This document shows, in pieces, positions 32,166 through 39,873 of a DNA stretch of 47,883 nucleotides (the first letter of the stretch is position 1; each line of letters begins with the position of its first letter). Origin of the DNA: JADJVL01 sp039812765 (lineage in GTDB: Bacteria; Acidobacteriota; Holophagae; Holophagales; Holophagaceae); the NCBI GenBank assembly GCA_039812765.1, contig JBDIBF010000014.1, forward strand, positions 1-47,883. Direction: 5' to 3'. The translations under genes and the position numbers were made by a program. Below the pieces are notes generated by a model. That model had not been told where the DNA came from. It did not search any database and saw only the letters and a program-made list of their open reading frames with translations.

Positions 32166-33356
32166 CTACCACCGCACCGTCGTGCGCGTCCCGCCCTCCG
32201 GCAGCTTTTCGAAAAGCAGGTCCGCCCCCTGCGCGTTGATCCACTTCAGCGCCAGGGGCAGGCCGAGACCGGTGCCGTCGGGCCTCCCGCTCTCAAAGGG
32301 CCGCATCATGCGCGCCAGGGTCTCCTCCCCCAGCCCCGGTCCCTCGTCCAGGATCTCGATGCGCTGCTGGGACACGCTGAGGGACACCCGGCCCCCCGCC
32401 GGCGTGGCCTCGCAGGCGTTCTCCAGAAGGTTCACCAGGGCCTGGTGCAGCAGCATCCCGTCGGCCACCGCGCCGCCTTCGCCGACCACGGCGAGGCTGC
32501 GGCCCTTCGCCGCCGGCCGCTTGGCCACCTCCTCCACCGCCTGCTGGGCGGCCGCGCGGAGGTCCGTGGCGCGCAGGTCGGGCTCCAGGGGCTTGGCCCA
32601 CTGGAGGAAGCGCTGGACGACGGCCTGCAGTTCCTCGGTCTCCTGGAGGAGTTCGCCGGCCACCTCCGTATGCCCCGCCTTCGCCAGGAGTTGTCCGTGG
32701 CCTTTCAGCACCGCGAGCCCGTTCTTCATCTGGTGGGCCACGCCGGCGGTCATTTCCCCCAGCTCGGCGAAGCGGTCCCGCAGGAGGCGGCGGCGCTCCT
32801 CCTGCTCCTCCTCGGTGATGTCCTCGAACTGCAGCAATGAGCCCACCCGGTCCGGCGCCTCGATGCGCCGCAGGCGCCAGCGCCGGCCGCCGCCGTCGGA
32901 CCGCCACACCTCCCCCATGGGGCGCGTCAGGCCCTCCTGCAGCCAGGGGAAGGGCTCCAGCACGAAGGCGGCGTCCAGGCCCATGACGCCCCGCCGCACG
33001 CCCAGCAGGGCCTGTCCGAGGTGGTTCAGGGCCGCGATGCGTCCCCGCTGGTCCACCCACAGGAGCCCCGAGGGCAGCGCGTCCAGGAGCTTCTCGTGGA
33101 CCGTGCGCAGCTCCCCCAGGGAGGCCGCCAGTTCGCCTCGCTCGTGGAGGGAGCGGCTCACGGCCCCCAGCAGCACGGATTCGGGATCGGAGGGCGGACG
33201 GCGCCGGAGGCGGGCCCACCGGATGGCGAAGATGATGGCGGCGAAGGCCAGGAAGGCGAGGGGCACGGCGAGGGCCAGCCAGGAGGCCATCCCCTCCCCG
33301 GGCCGCCACCGCCGGGGTGGAGGCTGGATCACGGGGCGGGGCGCGGAGGGGGGCAT
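32166..33356 (-). CDS. sensor histidine kinase with PAS-like domain
   Basis: The 396-aa protein has one N-terminal membrane helix (MASWLALAVPLAFLAFAAII, about 23-42) and a PAS-like domain (about 85-190, LDALPSGLLWVDQRGRIAAL). The HisKA box has the phosphorylated His in LGEMTAGVAHQMKNGLAVL near residue 231. The ATPase domain has N-box LVNLLENACEA, DEGPGLGEE, and GTGLGLPLALKW. It signals to an unknown response regulator; none is nearby. Start at 33356 lacks a ribosome-binding site. An internal ATG (33288-33290) with GGAGGGG close upstream would begin right at the membrane helix. Confidence 0.9.
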   Translation of the reverse strand: MPPSAPRPVIQPPPRRWRPGEGMASWLALAVPLAFLAFAAIIFAIRWARLRRRPPSDPESVLLGAVSRSLHERGELAASLGELRTVHEKLLDALPSGLLWVDQRGRIAALNHLGQALLGVRRGVMGLDAAFVLEPFPWLQEGLTRPMGEVWRSDGGGRRWRLRRIEAPDRVGSLLQFEDITEEEQEERRRLLRDRFAELGEMTAGVAHQMKNGLAVLKGHGQLLAKAGHTEVAGELLQETEELQAVVQRFLQWAKPLEPDLRATDLRAAAQQAVEEVAKRPAAKGRSLAVVGEGGAVADGMLLHQALVNLLENACEATPAGGRVSLSVSQQRIEILDEGPGLGEETLARMMRPFESGRPDGTGLGLPLALKWINAQGADLLFEKLPEGGTRTTVRW

Positions 33357-33385
33357 GGCGGGGCGGCGGTCGGTCCGGGACCACT

Positions 33386-33393
33386 GTAGCCTA
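33386..33393 (-). promoter_or_regulatory. GTAGCCTA motif upstream of histidine kinase gene
   Basis: TAGGCTAC on the minus strand lies 29 nt before the kinase start and could be a -10 box. It is the third copy of this word seen in intergenic DNA here. On the plus strand it lies 31 nt before the DUF299 gene, so either direction is possible. Confidence 0.35.
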
Positions 33394-33424
33394 GGCCTTT
33401 CCCCGCCCCCTTCCCCGGACCTCC

Positions 33425-34252
33425 ATGGACAGGCATCCCATCTACATCGTGTCGGGCGGGTCCGGCGAGACGGCCCTGCGCATGGTCCAGGCGGCCCTCA
33501 CCCAGTTCGCCCACGGCGACGACGTGCTGGTGCGGCGCTTCCAGAACGTCCGGAGCCGGGAGGACATGGACCGCATCCTGGACCTCGCCCGGGAGAAGCG
33601 GGCCGTGATCGTGCACACCACCGTGAGCCGCGACCTGCGCCACCACCTGGAGGACCGCTGCGCCGAGCTGAGGCTCACCCACATCGACCTCTTCGGCAAC
33701 CTGCTGGACACCCTGGCCATCTACCTGCGGGAGCGGCCGGAGGAACGTCCAGGTCTCTTCCACATGGTGGACGACAAGTACTTCCGCCGCATCGAGGCCA
33801 TCGAGTTCGCCCTCAAGTACGACGACGGCCAGGACCTGAGCGGCCTCGAGGACGCCGACATCGTGCTGGTGGGGCTCTCGCGCACCAGCAAGACGCCCCT
33901 CTCCATGTACCTGGCCATGGAGGGCCACAAGGTCATGAACGTGCCCCTGGTGCCCGGTGTCGCGCTGCCGGCTTCGATCGACGCGATCCCCCAGGGCCGC
34001 ATCGTGGGACTCACCATCCAGCCCGAGCGCCTCCAGGAGATCCGCCTCCACCGCATGAAGCGCCTGGGCGGCCAGGGCACCGCCGACGCCTACGCCGACC
34101 TGCGGCACATCTTCGAGGAGCTGGCCTACGCGGACGCGGTGTTCAAGGCCCATCGCCGCTGGCCTGTCATAGACGTGACCGGCCGGAGCATCGAAGAGAC
34201 GGCGGGCCTGGTGCTCGACCGGGTCTTCGGGAAGGAGCGGGGCATCCAGTGA
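33425..34252 (+). CDS. DUF299 kinase/pyrophosphorylase (PPDK/PEP synthase regulator)
   Basis: The 275-aa protein matches the bifunctional regulators that phosphorylate and dephosphorylate pyruvate phosphate dikinase or PEP synthase on a threonine. It opens with IYIVSGGSGETALRMVQAAL, has the central YALKYDDGQD-type segment (FALKYDDGQDLSGL) and the P-loop VGLSRTSKTPLSMYLA near residue 155. The expected ending IEETAGLVLDRV is present. It controls the pyruvate/PEP node; the target enzyme is not in the window. It overlaps the egtB start (GTGA), which is an unusual partner. Confidence 0.9.
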   Translation: MDRHPIYIVSGGSGETALRMVQAALTQFAHGDDVLVRRFQNVRSREDMDRILDLAREKRAVIVHTTVSRDLRHHLEDRCAELRLTHIDLFGNLLDTLAIYLRERPEERPGLFHMVDDKYFRRIEAIEFALKYDDGQDLSGLEDADIVLVGLSRTSKTPLSMYLAMEGHKVMNVPLVPGVALPASIDAIPQGRIVGLTIQPERLQEIRLHRMKRLGGQGTADAYADLRHIFEELAYADAVFKAHRRWPVIDVTGRSIEETAGLVLDRVFGKERGIQ

Positions 34253-35508
34253 ACACCGTGGGCGAAAAGTACGCGGCGGTCCGGTCCCGGACCGAGGCCC
34301 TGGCGACGCCCCTCAGCGCCGAGGACGCCTGCGTCCAGGCCATGCCCGACGCCAGCCCCGCCAAGTGGCACCTGGCCCACACCACCTGGTTCTTCGAGAC
34401 GTTCATCCTCAAGCCCGGGGACCCGGCCTACCGTGACTTCCATCCCGCCTTCGGCTTCCTCTTCAATTCCTACTACAACGCCCTCGGCGAGCGGCACCCC
34501 CGTCCCAAACGCGGCCTGCTGACGCGGCCTTCCCTCGAGGAGGTGCGAACCTACCGCCGCCACGTGGACGAAGCCATGGCGCGGCTCCTGGAGACGGGAG
34601 CGGTCCCCGGGGAGCTCCTGGACCTGGGCCTGAACCACGAGCAGCAGCACCAGGAGCTGCTGCTCACGGACCTCAAGGCGCTCCTCGCCCAGAATCCGCT
34701 GAAGCCCGCCTACGGCGGCGCGGCGCTGCCCCCGGGCCCGGCGGCCCCGCAGGCCTGGCGGGCCTTCGAAGGGGGCCTCGTGGAGGTCGGATTCAAAGGG
34801 GCGGGCTTCGCCGGGGGCGCCTTCGCCGAGGGCGGCTTCGCCTTCGACAACGAGGGCCCCCGGCACCGGGTCTTCCTGGAGCCCTTCGAGCTGGCCGCGC
34901 GGCCCGCCACCTGCGGCGAGTGGCTGGCATTCATCGAGGCCGGGGGCTACCGGCGCCCGGAGCTCTGGCTGTCCGACGGCTGGGACGCCTTGCAGCGGGA
35001 GGGCTGGGGCGCCCCGGAATACTGGCGTCACACGGAGGGCGGCTGGCGCGTCCATACCCTCCAGGGGGAACGCGCCGTGGATCCGGAGGAGGCGGTCAGC
35101 CATGTCAGCAGCTACGAGGCCGACGCCTTTGCCCGCTGGATGGACCTGGAGGGGGGCTGCCCCGGCGCCCGGCTGCCCACCGAGTTCGAATGGGAGCACG
35201 CGGCGGCGGGACAGCCCGTCGTCGGAAATTTCGCCGACGCCGGCGCCTACCATCCCGGCCCCGCCCGGGCGGGGATGTTCGGCGACATCTGGCAATGGAC
35301 GGCCTCGGCCTACCTGCCCTACCCCGGCTTCCGCCCCGCCCCCGGCGCGGTGGGCGAGTACAACGGCAAGTTCATGAGCGGGCAGACGGTGCTGCGGGGC
35401 GGCTCCTGCGCCACGCCTTCGGACCACGTCCGCGCCACCTACCGCAATTTCTTCCCGCCCTCGGCCCGCTGGCAGTTCACGGGCCTCCGCCTCGCGAGGA
35501 CGCGATGA
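34249..35508 (+). CDS. egtB: ergothioneine biosynthesis sulfoxide synthase EgtB
   Basis: EgtB joins a thiol to trimethylhistidine with O2 on a non-haem iron. The 419-aa protein has a DinB-like N-terminal half with iron ligands in WHLAH (40-44) and NHEQQH (129-134). The formylglycine-generating-enzyme-like C-terminal half follows (about 215-419: NEGPRHRVFLEPFELAARPA, GARLPTEFEWEHAA, FGDIWQWTASAYLPYPGF, VLRGGSCATP). GTG at 34249 overlaps the upstream stop, and egtD overlaps downstream by ATGA. No egtA or egtC is adjacent, so cysteine itself may be the sulfur donor, as in the EgtB of Chloracidobacterium; this is inference. Confidence 0.95.
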   Translation: MNTVGEKYAAVRSRTEALATPLSAEDACVQAMPDASPAKWHLAHTTWFFETFILKPGDPAYRDFHPAFGFLFNSYYNALGERHPRPKRGLLTRPSLEEVRTYRRHVDEAMARLLETGAVPGELLDLGLNHEQQHQELLLTDLKALLAQNPLKPAYGGAALPPGPAAPQAWRAFEGGLVEVGFKGAGFAGGAFAEGGFAFDNEGPRHRVFLEPFELAARPATCGEWLAFIEAGGYRRPELWLSDGWDALQREGWGAPEYWRHTEGGWRVHTLQGERAVDPEEAVSHVSSYEADAFARWMDLEGGCPGARLPTEFEWEHAAAGQPVVGNFADAGAYHPGPARAGMFGDIWQWTASAYLPYPGFRPAPGAVGEYNGKFMSGQTVLRGGSCATPSDHVRATYRNFFPPSARWQFTGLRLARTR

Positions 35509-36509
35509 ACCTGGCCCACGTGCTCTCCCCGGACCCGGGACTCTCGGTGGACCCCGCGCTCGCCGCGGCGGTGCGCGAGGGGCTCGGCGCCCGGCCCCGC
35601 ACCCTGCCGCCCTGGCTCTTCTACGACGACGAGGGGTCCCGCCTCTTCGAGGCCATCACCGAACTCCCGGAGTACTACCCGACCCGCACGGAGCGCGCCA
35701 TCCTGGCGGAATTCGCCGGGCGCATCGTGGAGGCCGCGGGGCATGCGCCCCACATCGTGGAGCTGGGCTCGGGCAGCGCCCGCAAGACCGCCCTCCTCCT
35801 GGAGGCGGCCCTGGCTTTCCGCCCGGATCTGGCCTTCCATCCCATCGACGTCTCCGAGGAGGCCCTGCGGGATGCCCGGGGACAGCTCGCGGCGCGGCTC
35901 CCGGGGCTGCGGGTGGAGCCCGTCTGCGGCCACTACCTGCCGGCCCTGGAGCGGCTGAAGAGCCTGGAAGGCCCACGCCTGGTGCTCTTCATGGGCAGCA
36001 CCCTGGGCAACTTCACGCCGGAGGAGGCGGTGGCCTTCCTGCGGGGCCTGCGCGCCCGCCTGCGCCCGGAGGACCGCTTCCTGCTGGGCCTCGACCTGGA
36101 GAAGGACCCCGCGATCCTGGTGCCCGCCTACGACGACGCGGCCGGCGTCACGGCGGCCTTCAACCTCAATCTCTTGGCGCGGCTGAACCGCGAGCTGGGG
36201 GCCGATTTCCACCTCGGTGCCTTCCGCCATGTGGCCCTCTGGAACGCCGCGGAACACCGCATCGAGATGCACCTCGAGAGCCTGCGGGACCAGGCGGTGA
36301 GGATCCCCGCCCTCGGCCTGCGCCTCGCCTTCCAGAAGGGCGAGCGCATCCACACCGAGAACAGCACCAAGCTCCCGGCCCAGGCGGTGACGCGGCTGCT
36401 GGCGGAGGGTGGCTTCGAGGAGCTCGACGCATGGCAGGACGACCGGGGCTGGTTCACCCTGCGCCTGGGCCGTCCGGCAGCTCCCACCGGTCATAGCGCA
36501 GGAGCATGA
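35505..36509 (+). CDS. egtD: L-histidine N-alpha-methyltransferase EgtD
   Basis: EgtD adds three methyl groups from SAM to histidine, giving hercynine, the substrate of EgtB. The 334-aa protein has SAM-binding IVELGSGSARKTALLLEA near residue 85, FHPIDVSEEALRDA, and VLFMGSTLGNFTPEEA. The histidine-binding end is RIHTENSTKL, with the Glu and Ser that hold the substrate. YDDEGSRLFEAITELPEYY near residue 36 is also typical. Its last 56 bp overlap the end of the AmpG-like gene on the other strand. Confidence 0.95.
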   Translation: MNLAHVLSPDPGLSVDPALAAAVREGLGARPRTLPPWLFYDDEGSRLFEAITELPEYYPTRTERAILAEFAGRIVEAAGHAPHIVELGSGSARKTALLLEAALAFRPDLAFHPIDVSEEALRDARGQLAARLPGLRVEPVCGHYLPALERLKSLEGPRLVLFMGSTLGNFTPEEAVAFLRGLRARLRPEDRFLLGLDLEKDPAILVPAYDDAAGVTAAFNLNLLARLNRELGADFHLGAFRHVALWNAAEHRIEMHLESLRDQAVRIPALGLRLAFQKGERIHTENSTKLPAQAVTRLLAEGGFEELDAWQDDRGWFTLRLGRPAAPTGHSAGA

Positions 36510-37689
36510 GCAGGCCCGGGAGGGCGAGCAGGGCGCAGAGGCCGAAGAAGGCTGGCCAGCCGAGCACCTCCGCGGCCTTGCCCGCCGGGCTGGCGAAGAC
36601 CACGCGGGTGAGGGCCATCAGCGAGGAGACCAGGGCGTACTGCGTGGCCGCGAGGCCCCGGTCGCAGAGTCGCATCATGAAGGCCGTGTAGGCCGCGGTG
36701 CCCAGGCCGTAGCCCAGGTTTTCGAAGGTGACGGCGGCCAGCATCCACGGCAGGCTGCGGCCGGACAGCGCCAGGGCCAGCAGCGCCAGGCAGGTGCTCA
36801 TCTGCACGAGGCCGAAGACGAGGAGGGCCCGCCGCAGGGGCCACCACGCCATGAGCAGACCCCCCAGCAGGCCGCCAGCCACCAGCGCCGCCACTCCGAC
36901 GCCCTTCGTCGCGAGGCCCACCTGGGTCATGGTGAAGCCCGTCTTCAGCAGGAAGGGCACCACCAGGGCCAGGCCGAGGCTGTCCCCGAGCTTGTAGAGC
37001 ACCACGAAGAGCAGGGCCTCGGCGGCGCCGCGGCGGGCGAGGAGGGCCCGCAGGGGCCGGACCACCGCCTCCGCCAGGGTGGCGGGGGCCGGAGGCAGGT
37101 CCGGTTGGGGCGCGACGAGGTTGGCCAGCAGGCCCGGCAGCATCAGGGCCGCGAGGGCCAGGAAGGTCCAGCGCCAGCCGAAGCGGTCCGCGGCCACAAG
37201 AGCCCCGGCGCCGGCGGCCACCATGCCCAGCCGGTAGAAGCCCACGTTCACGGAGGCGCCGAGGCCCTGCCAGCGGGCGGGCAGGATCTCCGTGCGCCAG
37301 GCGTCGAGGGCGATGTCCTGGGTGGCCGAGACGAAGGCCAGGGCCAGCACGAGGCCCGCCACGGGACCCAGGCCGTCCTGGGGGCGGGTGGCCCCGAAGC
37401 CCGCCAGCAGGAGGACCAGCAGCGCCTGGGCCGCGAGGATCCAGCCCCGGCGCCGGGGCAGGCCCGGGATCGCGAAGCGGTCCAGCAGGGGCGACCAGAG
37501 GAACTTCAGGGTGTAGGGCAGCCCCGCCAGCGCGAAGAAGCCCACGGTGCCCAGGTCCACGCCGGCGGTGGTGAGCCAGGCCTGCAGCGTGGTGGTGGTC
37601 AGCAGCAGGGGCAGGCCCGAGGCGAAACCCAGCAGGGCCGTGGCGCCGAGGGCGCGGGCCGGGGCGGCGGAGTCCAGGGGGACGGGCAT
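36454..37689 (-). CDS. AmpG-like MFS transporter
   Basis: The 411-aa protein has about 12 membrane helices and the AmpG signature pieces FASGLPLLLTTTTLQAWL, LAGLPYTLKFLWSPLLDR and ATQDIALDAWRTEIL. AmpG imports anhydromuropeptides from the periplasm for recycling, which fits the presence of wall hydrolases in the window. ATG at 37689 is preferred to a start at 37731 because GGAGAG lies upstream and family proteins begin near this point. Its 3' end runs 56 bp into egtD antisense. Confidence 0.85.
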   Translation of the reverse strand: MPVPLDSAAPARALGATALLGFASGLPLLLTTTTLQAWLTTAGVDLGTVGFFALAGLPYTLKFLWSPLLDRFAIPGLPRRRGWILAAQALLVLLLAGFGATRPQDGLGPVAGLVLALAFVSATQDIALDAWRTEILPARWQGLGASVNVGFYRLGMVAAGAGALVAADRFGWRWTFLALAALMLPGLLANLVAPQPDLPPAPATLAEAVVRPLRALLARRGAAEALLFVVLYKLGDSLGLALVVPFLLKTGFTMTQVGLATKGVGVAALVAGGLLGGLLMAWWPLRRALLVFGLVQMSTCLALLALALSGRSLPWMLAAVTFENLGYGLGTAAYTAFMMRLCDRGLAATQYALVSSLMALTRVVFASPAGKAAEVLGWPAFFGLCALLALPGLLMLLRYDRWELPDGPGAG

Positions 37690-37729
37690 GGGCCATTCTC
37701 TCCGGCGGAGGCCGGTCCACAATGGGGGC

Positions 37730-38161
37730 ATGAAGCTCCGCTGGATCGCCCACCTCTCGCCGGCCTACGCCCTCTGCGTGGCCTTGCGCCGGGACGTGCT
37801 GCGCAAGCCCCTCGGCCTGGAGTTCACCGTGGACCAGCTCGCCTCGGAATCCGGCAGCCTCCACCTCGCCGCCTTCGACGAGGACGTGCTGGTGGGCTGC
37901 CTGATGCTCACGCCCAAGGACAGGGACACCGTCCAGATGCGCCAGGTGGCCGTGCGCCAGGACCACCAGGGCAAAGGCCTTGGCGCCGCCATGGTGCGCG
38001 AGAGCGAAGTCGCCGCCCGCTACCACAGCTTCAAGCGCATGGTGCTCAACGCCCGCGAGACCGCCCTGCCCTTCTACCTCAAGCTGGGCTACAAGGTCGT
38101 GGGGAAGCCCTTCGTGGAGGTGGGGATCCCCCACCGGAAGATGGAGAAGGCGCTCGGCTGA
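37730..38161 (+). CDS. GNAT family N-acetyltransferase (ElaA/YitH-like)
   Basis: The 143-aa protein contains the acetyl-CoA binding motif QMRQVAVRQDHQGKGLGAAM (about residues 67-86) and the closing ALPFYLKLGYKVVGKPF. It opens with a short segment containing CVALRRDVLRKPLGL. The substrate is unknown. No ribosome-binding site is seen; CACAAT lies 6 nt before the ATG, suggesting a leaderless mRNA. The gene is divergent from the AmpG-like gene. Confidence 0.85.
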   Translation: MKLRWIAHLSPAYALCVALRRDVLRKPLGLEFTVDQLASESGSLHLAAFDEDVLVGCLMLTPKDRDTVQMRQVAVRQDHQGKGLGAAMVRESEVAARYHSFKRMVLNARETALPFYLKLGYKVVGKPFVEVGIPHRKMEKALG

Positions 38162-38341
38162 AGGTACCAGGGCGGCCCGGGGTTCCGGCGATCCCAGACC
38201 GGAGGGTCGGGCGCGGATCGTCGAGGTCCTTCCTTCCACGCACCGTGGCCCGGACCGCCCCCTCCCGCCCTGCCAGCTCCCCGTGACGCCCGCCCCTTCC
38301 CCCCGGGAGTACACTTCCCACCCCCCATCCCGGAGCCCGCC

Positions 38342-39826
38342 ATGTTCGAAGCCTTTGAACTCGGCCGCACCCTTTCCAAGGTGGACTTCGACGCCCAGGA
38401 GGGCCCGCTCCGCGAGGCGCTGCTCGAGGCCCAGATGGACCTCAAGGCGAAGAAGGATTTCTCCGTGGTGATCATCATCGGCGGCGTGAAGGGGGCCGGG
38501 AAGCGGGAGACGCTCGGGGTGCTGAACTCCTGGATGGATCCGCGCTTCATCGACACCCTGGGCCTGCGGGAAGCCTCGGACGAGGAGCGGGAGCGGCCGC
38601 CCATGTGGCGCTTCTGGCGCATGCTGCCGCCCAAGGGGCGCATCGCCCTCTTCCACGGCTCCTGGCACACCATGCCCATCGTGGACCGGGCCTTCAAGCG
38701 CATCAGCGCCGCGCGCATGGAGCGCGAGATGGAACGCGTCCGGGACTTCGAGACGATGCTGGTGCACGAGGGCGTGCTGGTCCTGAAGTACTGGATGCAC
38801 CTGGCCAAGGACCTCCAGAAGAAGCGCATGAGGGCCATCGAGAAGGACCCGCTCACCTCCTGGCGCATCACCCAACAGGACTGGGAGAACTTCGAGCGCT
38901 ACGACACCTTCCGGAAGGTGAGCGCCCGGGCGATCCAGCTCACGAGCACGGCGGAAGCCCCGTGGACCCTGGTGGAGGCCACGGACCCCCGCCACCAGGT
39001 CATCACCGTCGGGAAGCACATCCTGGAGAACCTCCGGGCGCGCCTCGACGAGGCCCGCCCCGCGGTGCCCCTCATCCACATCCCGCCGGTGCGCCGGGCC
39101 GCCGAGGAGGTGAACCCCCTGCGCATGCTCGACCTCAGCGGCAAGCTCGAGAAGAAGGCCTACGAGACCGAGCTGGAGCGCTGGCAGGGCGACCTGGCCC
39201 GGCTCACGCGCACCAAGGCCTTCCAGAAGCGCAGCCTGGTCTGCGTCTTCGAAGGCATGGACGCCGCGGGCAAGGGTGGCGGCATCCGGCGGGTGGTGGC
39301 CGCCCTCGACGCCGGCCGCGTGAAGGTCGTGCCCGTCGCCGCGCCCACCGAGGAGGAGCGCGACCAACCCTACCTCTGGCGCTTCTGGCGCCAGCTTCCC
39401 CGCGCGGGCAGCGCCACCCTCTTCGACCGCTCCTGGTACGGCCGCGTGCTCGTGGAGCGCGTGGAGGGGTTCGCCCAGGACGCGGACTGGATGAGGGCCT
39501 ACGCGGAAATCAACGCCTTCGAGGACCAGATGAACCGGGCCGGGACGGTGGTCTGCAAGTTCTGGCTGCACGTCAGCCAGGACGAGCAGCTCCGCCGCTT
39601 CGAAGCGAGGGCCGAGACCCCCTTCAAGCGATTCAAGATCACCGACGAGGACTGGCGCAACCGGGAGAAGTGGCCCCAGTACGAGGCCGCCATCTGCGAC
39701 ATGCTCGAGCGCACCAGCACCGAGGAGATCCCGTGGACCCTCGTGCCCGCGGAGGACAAGTACTTCGGGCGGGTGCTCATCCTGAGGACCCTGGTGGAAC
39801 GCCTGAAGGCGGCCCTGGAGGGGTAG
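38342..39826 (+). CDS. pap: two-domain PPK2, polyphosphate:AMP phosphotransferase-like
   Basis: The 494-aa protein consists of two PPK2 domains. The C-terminal one is complete: Walker A EGMDAAGKGGGIRR near residue 304, LWRFWRQLP lid region, and Walker B TLFDRSWYGRVLVER. In the N-terminal one Walker A is partly kept (GGVKGAGKRET, 47-57), but the second motif reads LFHGSWHTMPIVDR, losing the Asp and Arg, so this half is probably structural. Two-domain PPK2 enzymes make ADP from AMP using polyphosphate. A GGAG site precedes the ATG, and TACACT lies about 30 nt upstream. Confidence 0.92.
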   Translation: MFEAFELGRTLSKVDFDAQEGPLREALLEAQMDLKAKKDFSVVIIIGGVKGAGKRETLGVLNSWMDPRFIDTLGLREASDEERERPPMWRFWRMLPPKGRIALFHGSWHTMPIVDRAFKRISAARMEREMERVRDFETMLVHEGVLVLKYWMHLAKDLQKKRMRAIEKDPLTSWRITQQDWENFERYDTFRKVSARAIQLTSTAEAPWTLVEATDPRHQVITVGKHILENLRARLDEARPAVPLIHIPPVRRAAEEVNPLRMLDLSGKLEKKAYETELERWQGDLARLTRTKAFQKRSLVCVFEGMDAAGKGGGIRRVVAALDAGRVKVVPVAAPTEEERDQPYLWRFWRQLPRAGSATLFDRSWYGRVLVERVEGFAQDADWMRAYAEINAFEDQMNRAGTVVCKFWLHVSQDEQLRRFEARAETPFKRFKITDEDWRNREKWPQYEAAICDMLERTSTEEIPWTLVPAEDKYFGRVLILRTLVERLKAALEG

Positions 39827-39853
39827 GCCGGCCCTTTCGGGCCCCGGCCTCGC
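39827..39853. terminator. GC-rich hairpin between converging genes
   Basis: Right after the PPK2 stop, GGCCGGCCC and GGGCCCCGGCC fold with a TTTC loop and a small bulge. The next gene on the other strand ends at 39874. It may stop transcription from both sides, but no T tract is present. Confidence 0.4.
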
Positions 39854-39873
39854 ATGGGTCGATCCCTGCCCCG

